A stretch of DNA of 64,000 nucleotides, from contig JAJPHC010000063.1 in assembly GCA_021325515.1 (NCBI GenBank), positions 1-64,000 of the forward strand, read 5' to 3'. A program made the translations under genes and the position numbers. The notes below the pieces were generated by a model, which did no database searches, had not been told where the DNA came from, and saw only the letters and a list, made by a program, of their open reading frames with translations. The stretch's first letter is position 1, and every line of letters begins with the position of its first letter. The stretch is from Acidobacteriota bacterium (GTDB lineage: Bacteria; Acidobacteriota; Thermoanaerobaculia; Gp7-AA8). Shown piece after piece: positions 61,339 to 64,000 of the stretch.

Positions 61339-62560
61339 TCCGGAAGTCGACTCGCAGGATCGTATCGAGCGGCACGGGCACGCCTCCCTGCGTCGCAGGC
61401 TGCCAGTGCGATTCCAGCGCGGCCGCGCGCGCGGCTTCATCGAATCCATAGCCGCGTGAGGGACCGACGATCTCGGCGCGCGTGACGCGGCCTTTTTCGT
61501 CGACGGTGACGCGCAGCTCGACCGTCGCTTCGATGCGCCGGTCGCGCGCCATCTGCGGATAGCGGGGCACGACGGGAATCAGCAGTTGCGGAGGAACGAT
61601 CGGCGCAGGCTCGGCTGGGCGCGGTGCAGGAGTCTCCGGCGGCGCAGCCGGCGGAGGGACCACGGCAGCCTGCTGGGGCGGCACGACGATCGGAGCCGGC
61701 TTGGCATCGAGTTGCGATGTGAGATTGCTGATCTGCGCCTGCAGCTTCTGAATCTCCGCGGCACTCTGATCGGGATGAGGATCGCTGCGGCGTATCTGCT
61801 CGCGCGTGAGCTCATTGATCTTCGTCTGCAGCGTCGCAATCTGCAGCCGCAATTGCTCGTCATTCACCGCCGGCTGCCGGATCGCAGACCGCGGTGCCCG
61901 TGCGGGCGCCACGACGATCGGCCGGTCGTTCAACGTCATCACCACACCGGAGAGCACCACGGCTGCAGCGAATCCGGCAGCGAACCACCAGACGATGCGC
62001 CGCTTGAGACGTGCGCGCGCCGCTGTCGCTTTCTTTTCCGCATAGAGCCGTTCGTCGGCGCGCGCGAGCAGCGAACGGCGGACCATCCCCTCCGAGGGCC
62101 ACGAGGCGACACCGACGGAAAAGGAAAGCGGCACGCGGATGCGCTCGCGCTCCGCCGGCGTGAAGAACTCATGCGATCGCATCGCGTCGCGGGCGCGCTC
62201 TCCGAGTTGCCGCGCTTCCTCCGCATCGACTCCCGGAAGCAGCACGATGAACTCGTCGCCGCCGTAGCGGAAGAGCATGTCACCGCTGCGAAAATGCGTC
62301 CGCAGCAGGGTCGCGGTCGTGCGCAGCACATCATCGCCGGAGAGATGCCCGTAGCGGTCGTTCACCTGCTTGAAGAGATCGAGATCGATCAGCACCAGCG
62401 AGAGCTTGCCGCAGAGGCTCACCATCTCCTCCCAGCGCTCGTCGAGCAAAGACGTCAGCAGGCGAGCGTTGTAGAGGCCCGTCAGATCATCGCGGAACGC
62501 CAGATCCGACTCCGCTGGCTGGAGCGGTGCCAGGACGTTTCGCTCGCCGTTCCCGATCAT
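61328..62560 (-). CDS. Diguanylate cyclase fused to a TonB C-terminal domain
   Basis: 410 residues. GGDEF domain (about 20-185) with RYGGDEF (motif 100-104) and the RSGD inhibitory site (91-94), so an active, feedback-inhibited cyclase is expected. One membrane helix follows (about 189-209), then a coiled coil (232-286), a Pro-rich stretch (287-328) and a TonB C-terminal domain (329-410, RYPQMARDRRIEATVELRVTV). Topology: GGDEF in the cytoplasm, TonB_C in the periplasm. It overlaps pnuC by 11 bases and lies just after the LolC/E-type gene on the same strand. Confidence 0.9.
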   Translation of the reverse strand: MIGNGERNVLAPLQPAESDLAFRDDLTGLYNARLLTSLLDERWEEMVSLCGKLSLVLIDLDLFKQVNDRYGHLSGDDVLRTTATLLRTHFRSGDMLFRYGGDEFIVLLPGVDAEEARQLGERARDAMRSHEFFTPAERERIRVPLSFSVGVASWPSEGMVRRSLLARADERLYAEKKATAARARLKRRIVWWFAAGFAAAVVLSGVVMTLNDRPIVVAPARAPRSAIRQPAVNDEQLRLQIATLQTKINELTREQIRRSDPHPDQSAAEIQKLQAQISNLTSQLDAKPAPIVVPPQQAAVVPPPAAPPETPAPRPAEPAPIVPPQLLIPVVPRYPQMARDRRIEATVELRVTVDEKGRVTRAEIVGPSRGYGFDEAARAAALESHWQPATQGGVPVPLDTILRVDFRITR

Positions 62561-62571
62561 TGGACTGCTTG

Positions 62572-62577
62572 ACGGTA
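62572..62577 (-). promoter_or_regulatory. Possible -10 box (TACCGT) of the GGDEF-TonB gene
   Basis: On the minus strand TACCGT lies 11 bases before the ATG at 62560 and directly after the stop of the upstream permease. It is a weak match, and the gene may simply be read through from the permease. Confidence 0.25.
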
Positions 62578-63783
62578 CTACTCGTGCCGCAGCGCTTCAA
62601 CCGGATTCAGCTTCGCGGCGCGCAGCGACGGCACGATCGTCGCCGCGAACGAGACGAGCAGCGAGAACGCGGCGATGATCGCCAGGTCCATCCACCTCGT
62701 CACGAACGGGATCGACGACACGTAATACACCTCGGCGATCTCCGGCGGGAACGACAGCAGCTTGAAGCGAGTCATCACCCAGCAGATCAGCGTGCCGAGT
62801 CCGATGCCGGCGGCGGTGCCTGCGAAGCCGACCATCGATCCGTACCAGACGAAGATGCGCGCCACGAGGTGCTGCTCCGCTCCCATCGACGTCAGAATGC
62901 CGATCTCCTTCCGCTTCTCGTGCACGGTCATGATGAGCGTCGAAACGATGTTGAACGTCGAGACGAAGACGATCAGGCCGATGACGATGAAGAGCACGAT
63001 CTGCTGCAGCTTCAGCATCGAGAAGAGCTGGCGGTTGAGATCGCGCCAGTCGCTCACCGCGTAGTGATGGGAGGTCCTGTTGTCGATGTCGCGCACCGCG
63101 TCGTCGATCGCGGTGCCGGGCAGGAGCTTCACTTCGATCAGATTCGCCGAGCCTTCCATGCCGGTCAGGCGCTCCGCTTCGCGAAGGTCGATGAAGAGCC
63201 AGCGCGCGTCGTATTCGTAGAAGCCGGTGTCGAACACGTTCGTCACGACGAATGATGACGATTGCGGCATGAAGCTGCCTTGGCGGTCGCTCGGCACCGT
63301 GACGCTGATCGACGAGCCCTGCGTAACGCCGAGGCGCTTCGCCATGTACTTGCCGAGAGCGACGCCATGCAGCGTGCCCGCCGGTCCGACGACTCGGGCC
63401 AGCATCGGAGATGTTTTCGCGCGCGCGGGATCGATCCCCTTCAGCGTGACTTCCGCGCCGGTCGCGTTGGCCTCGGTCGTCACCAGCGCGATCTTGAAGA
63501 CGACTGGCGAAGCCTCGGCGACGCCCGGAGTTTCTCTCAGGATTTTCAGCACGGAGGAGGTGTTGGTGATCGGCCCCCCGACCGAGTAGACATAGACCTC
63601 GGCATTCCCGCCGAGAAGCTTGCGCTGAAGATCGCCGCGATACCCCGTCATGAGCGCCATCGAGATGACGAGCGCCATGACGCCGATGACAAGTCCGAAG
63701 ATCGAGACGAGCCCCACCGCGGACACGAGCGCATCCGTGGGCCGCCGCAGATACCGCCAGGCAATGAGCCGAGCCAGATTCAC
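62578..63783 (-). CDS. LolC/LolE-family lipoprotein-releasing permease
   Basis: 401 residues with the MacB/LolC layout: one N-terminal helix (LVSAVGLVSIFGLVIGVMALV), a large periplasmic domain (about 45-265), and three C-terminal helices (QIVLFIVIGLIVFVSTFNIV onward). The cytoplasmic KRKEIGILTSMGA coupling helix is typical. With a LolD ATPase it lifts outer-membrane lipoproteins from the inner membrane. LolD is not adjacent in the window. The GTG start at 63783 lies nine bases after the TAAACT box. Confidence 0.9.
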   Translation of the reverse strand: MNLARLIAWRYLRRPTDALVSAVGLVSIFGLVIGVMALVISMALMTGYRGDLQRKLLGGNAEVYVYSVGGPITNTSSVLKILRETPGVAEASPVVFKIALVTTEANATGAEVTLKGIDPARAKTSPMLARVVGPAGTLHGVALGKYMAKRLGVTQGSSISVTVPSDRQGSFMPQSSSFVVTNVFDTGFYEYDARWLFIDLREAERLTGMEGSANLIEVKLLPGTAIDDAVRDIDNRTSHHYAVSDWRDLNRQLFSMLKLQQIVLFIVIGLIVFVSTFNIVSTLIMTVHEKRKEIGILTSMGAEQHLVARIFVWYGSMVGFAGTAAGIGLGTLICWVMTRFKLLSFPPEIAEVYYVSSIPFVTRWMDLAIIAAFSLLVSFAATIVPSLRAAKLNPVEALRHE

Positions 63784-63792
63784 GCGCCGCGT

Positions 63793-63798
63793 AGTTTA
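63793..63798 (-). promoter_or_regulatory. -10 box (TAAACT) formed at the edge of a repeat
   Basis: On the minus strand TAAACT ends nine bases before the permease GTG. Half of it is the TTAA terminus of palindrome copy 4, so the repeat helps to build the promoter. Confidence 0.4.
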
Positions 63799-63837
63799 AG
63801 TTGGTCCGCGGGGGTCACACCTGGAAAATCAACTTAA
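63796..63837. repeat. 42-bp TTAA-ended palindrome, copy 4
   Basis: 42 bases, GGGGGTCACACC orientation. The left arm is slightly diverged (GGTCCGCG in place of GGTTTTCG), so this copy looks older than copy 5. Confidence 0.9.
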
Positions 63838-63846
63838 CGCCGCACG

Positions 63847-63888
63847 TTAAGTTGGTTTTCGGGGGTCACACCTGGAAAATCAACTTAA
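63847..63888. repeat. 42-bp TTAA-ended palindrome, copy 5
   Basis: 42 bases, the same orientation as copy 4 and nine bases after it. It is identical to copy 2 over the readable length. Confidence 0.9.
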
Positions 63889-63909
63889 CGGCGTGCCAGA
63901 CCGGGCGCG

Positions 63910-63960
63910 TTAAGTTGATTTTCCAGGTGTGACCCCCAAAACCCCCAAAAACCAACTTAA
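63910..63960. repeat. TTAA-ended palindrome, copy 6 (51 bases, internal duplication)
   Basis: Opposite orientation to copies 4 and 5. It is nine bases longer than the others because CCCCCAAAA is duplicated. The right TTAA end supplies the stop codon of the partial gene at the window edge. Confidence 0.9.
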
Positions 63961-64000
63961 CGGGTGATGCGGCCTTCGATGGATGTTGTGATCGTGTGGT
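63957..64000 (-). CDS. Partial 3' end of a gene running off the window
   Basis: Only the last 13 readable codons (ending SIEGRITR, then TAA) are visible on the minus strand. The stop lies in palindrome copy 6. The product cannot be identified from so little sequence, and whether it is a real gene depends on DNA outside the window. Confidence 0.35.
   Translation of the reverse strand, partial: HTITTSIEGRITR

Noticed and set aside
63262-63837. Plus-strand frame ending in LSWSAGVTPGKST
   Set aside because: The body is antisense to the LolC/E-type gene; only the tail is the palindromic repeat, which reads open in this frame by its own sequence.

Overview
The window is GC-rich, densely coding DNA from a Gram-negative bacterium. 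It has a LolC/E permease, a TonB C-terminal domain, an outer-membrane beta-barrel, lipoproteins, and many secreted proteins with PKD, HYR or carboxypeptidase-regulatory-like domains. The mix resembles Acidobacteriota (Thermoanaerobaculia-like): two DUF4388 proteins, a decaheme cytochrome/porin cluster and long secreted beta-sandwich proteins. That placement is inference from content, with no marker phylogeny. No tRNA, rRNA, IS element, prophage or CRISPR array was found, and no gene-free stretch exceeds 300 bases; the longest (16369-16595, about 230 bases) is filled with hairpins and repeats.

Layout. 0.1-4.2 kb: an M50 membrane protease and a large PAS/GAF/GGDEF/EAL enzyme. 4.3-12.4 kb: a PKD protein, an isochorismatase-fold hydrolase, DNA polymerase III alpha (dnaE), a DUF4173-type membrane protein and a monoheme cytochrome c. 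12.5-16.4 kb: a PPOX protein, a PPOX-GAF-winged-helix regulator and a 2-oxoacid dehydrogenase E1 alpha/beta pair. 16.6-18 kb: a six-helix membrane protein, a Rof-like protein and a small membrane protein. 18-26 kb: an M16 peptidase followed by OmcA/MtrC-type decaheme, DmsE/MtrA-type decaheme and MtrB/PioB-type barrel genes, a candidate electron conduit across the outer membrane. 26-36.9 kb: YceH, a short GlpD-like oxidase, patatin, a conserved secreted protein, a BamE-like lipoprotein, creatininase, MgtE, two receiver proteins, a SnoaL-like protein, a PLP decarboxylase and a GNAT protein. 37-43.6 kb: ispG-lspA, a 1002-residue VIT/vWA protein and a CoA-transferase pair. 43.6-53 kb: Mrp, LOG, SPOR, a lipoprotein, DUF4388, GGDEF, a glycosyltransferase, a CCA/poly(A) polymerase and a secreted protein. 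53-57.9 kb: rsmD-phoH-ybeY, a second DUF4388 protein and methylmalonyl-CoA mutase. 58-64 kb: an HYR protein, carA-pnuC, a diguanylate cyclase fused to a TonB C-terminal domain, and a LolC/E permease.

The three main points are these. (1) A compact 20-heme porin-cytochrome system. (2) Unusual signalling fusions (GGDEF-TM-coiled coil-TonB_C; SARP/BTAD-receiver; PPOX-GAF-winged helix), with three GGDEF proteins that all keep the motif and the RxxD inhibitory site. (3) A rich set of small repeats packed against gene ends. One is a 42-bp TTAA-terminated palindrome in six copies. Another group is short-period (7, 8 or 9 base) arrays, often with a mirror-image arm. A third is GC-rich twin hairpins, one pair inside the dnaE reading frame. 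In many cases the repeat supplies the stop codon of the neighbouring gene, and in one case the signal-peptide core of the next gene.

Two styles of translation start are visible. Many genes have a TANNNT box only 6-14 bases before the start codon and no Shine-Dalgarno sequence, suggesting leaderless or near-leaderless mRNAs. Another group, largely exported proteins, has clear Shine-Dalgarno sequences.
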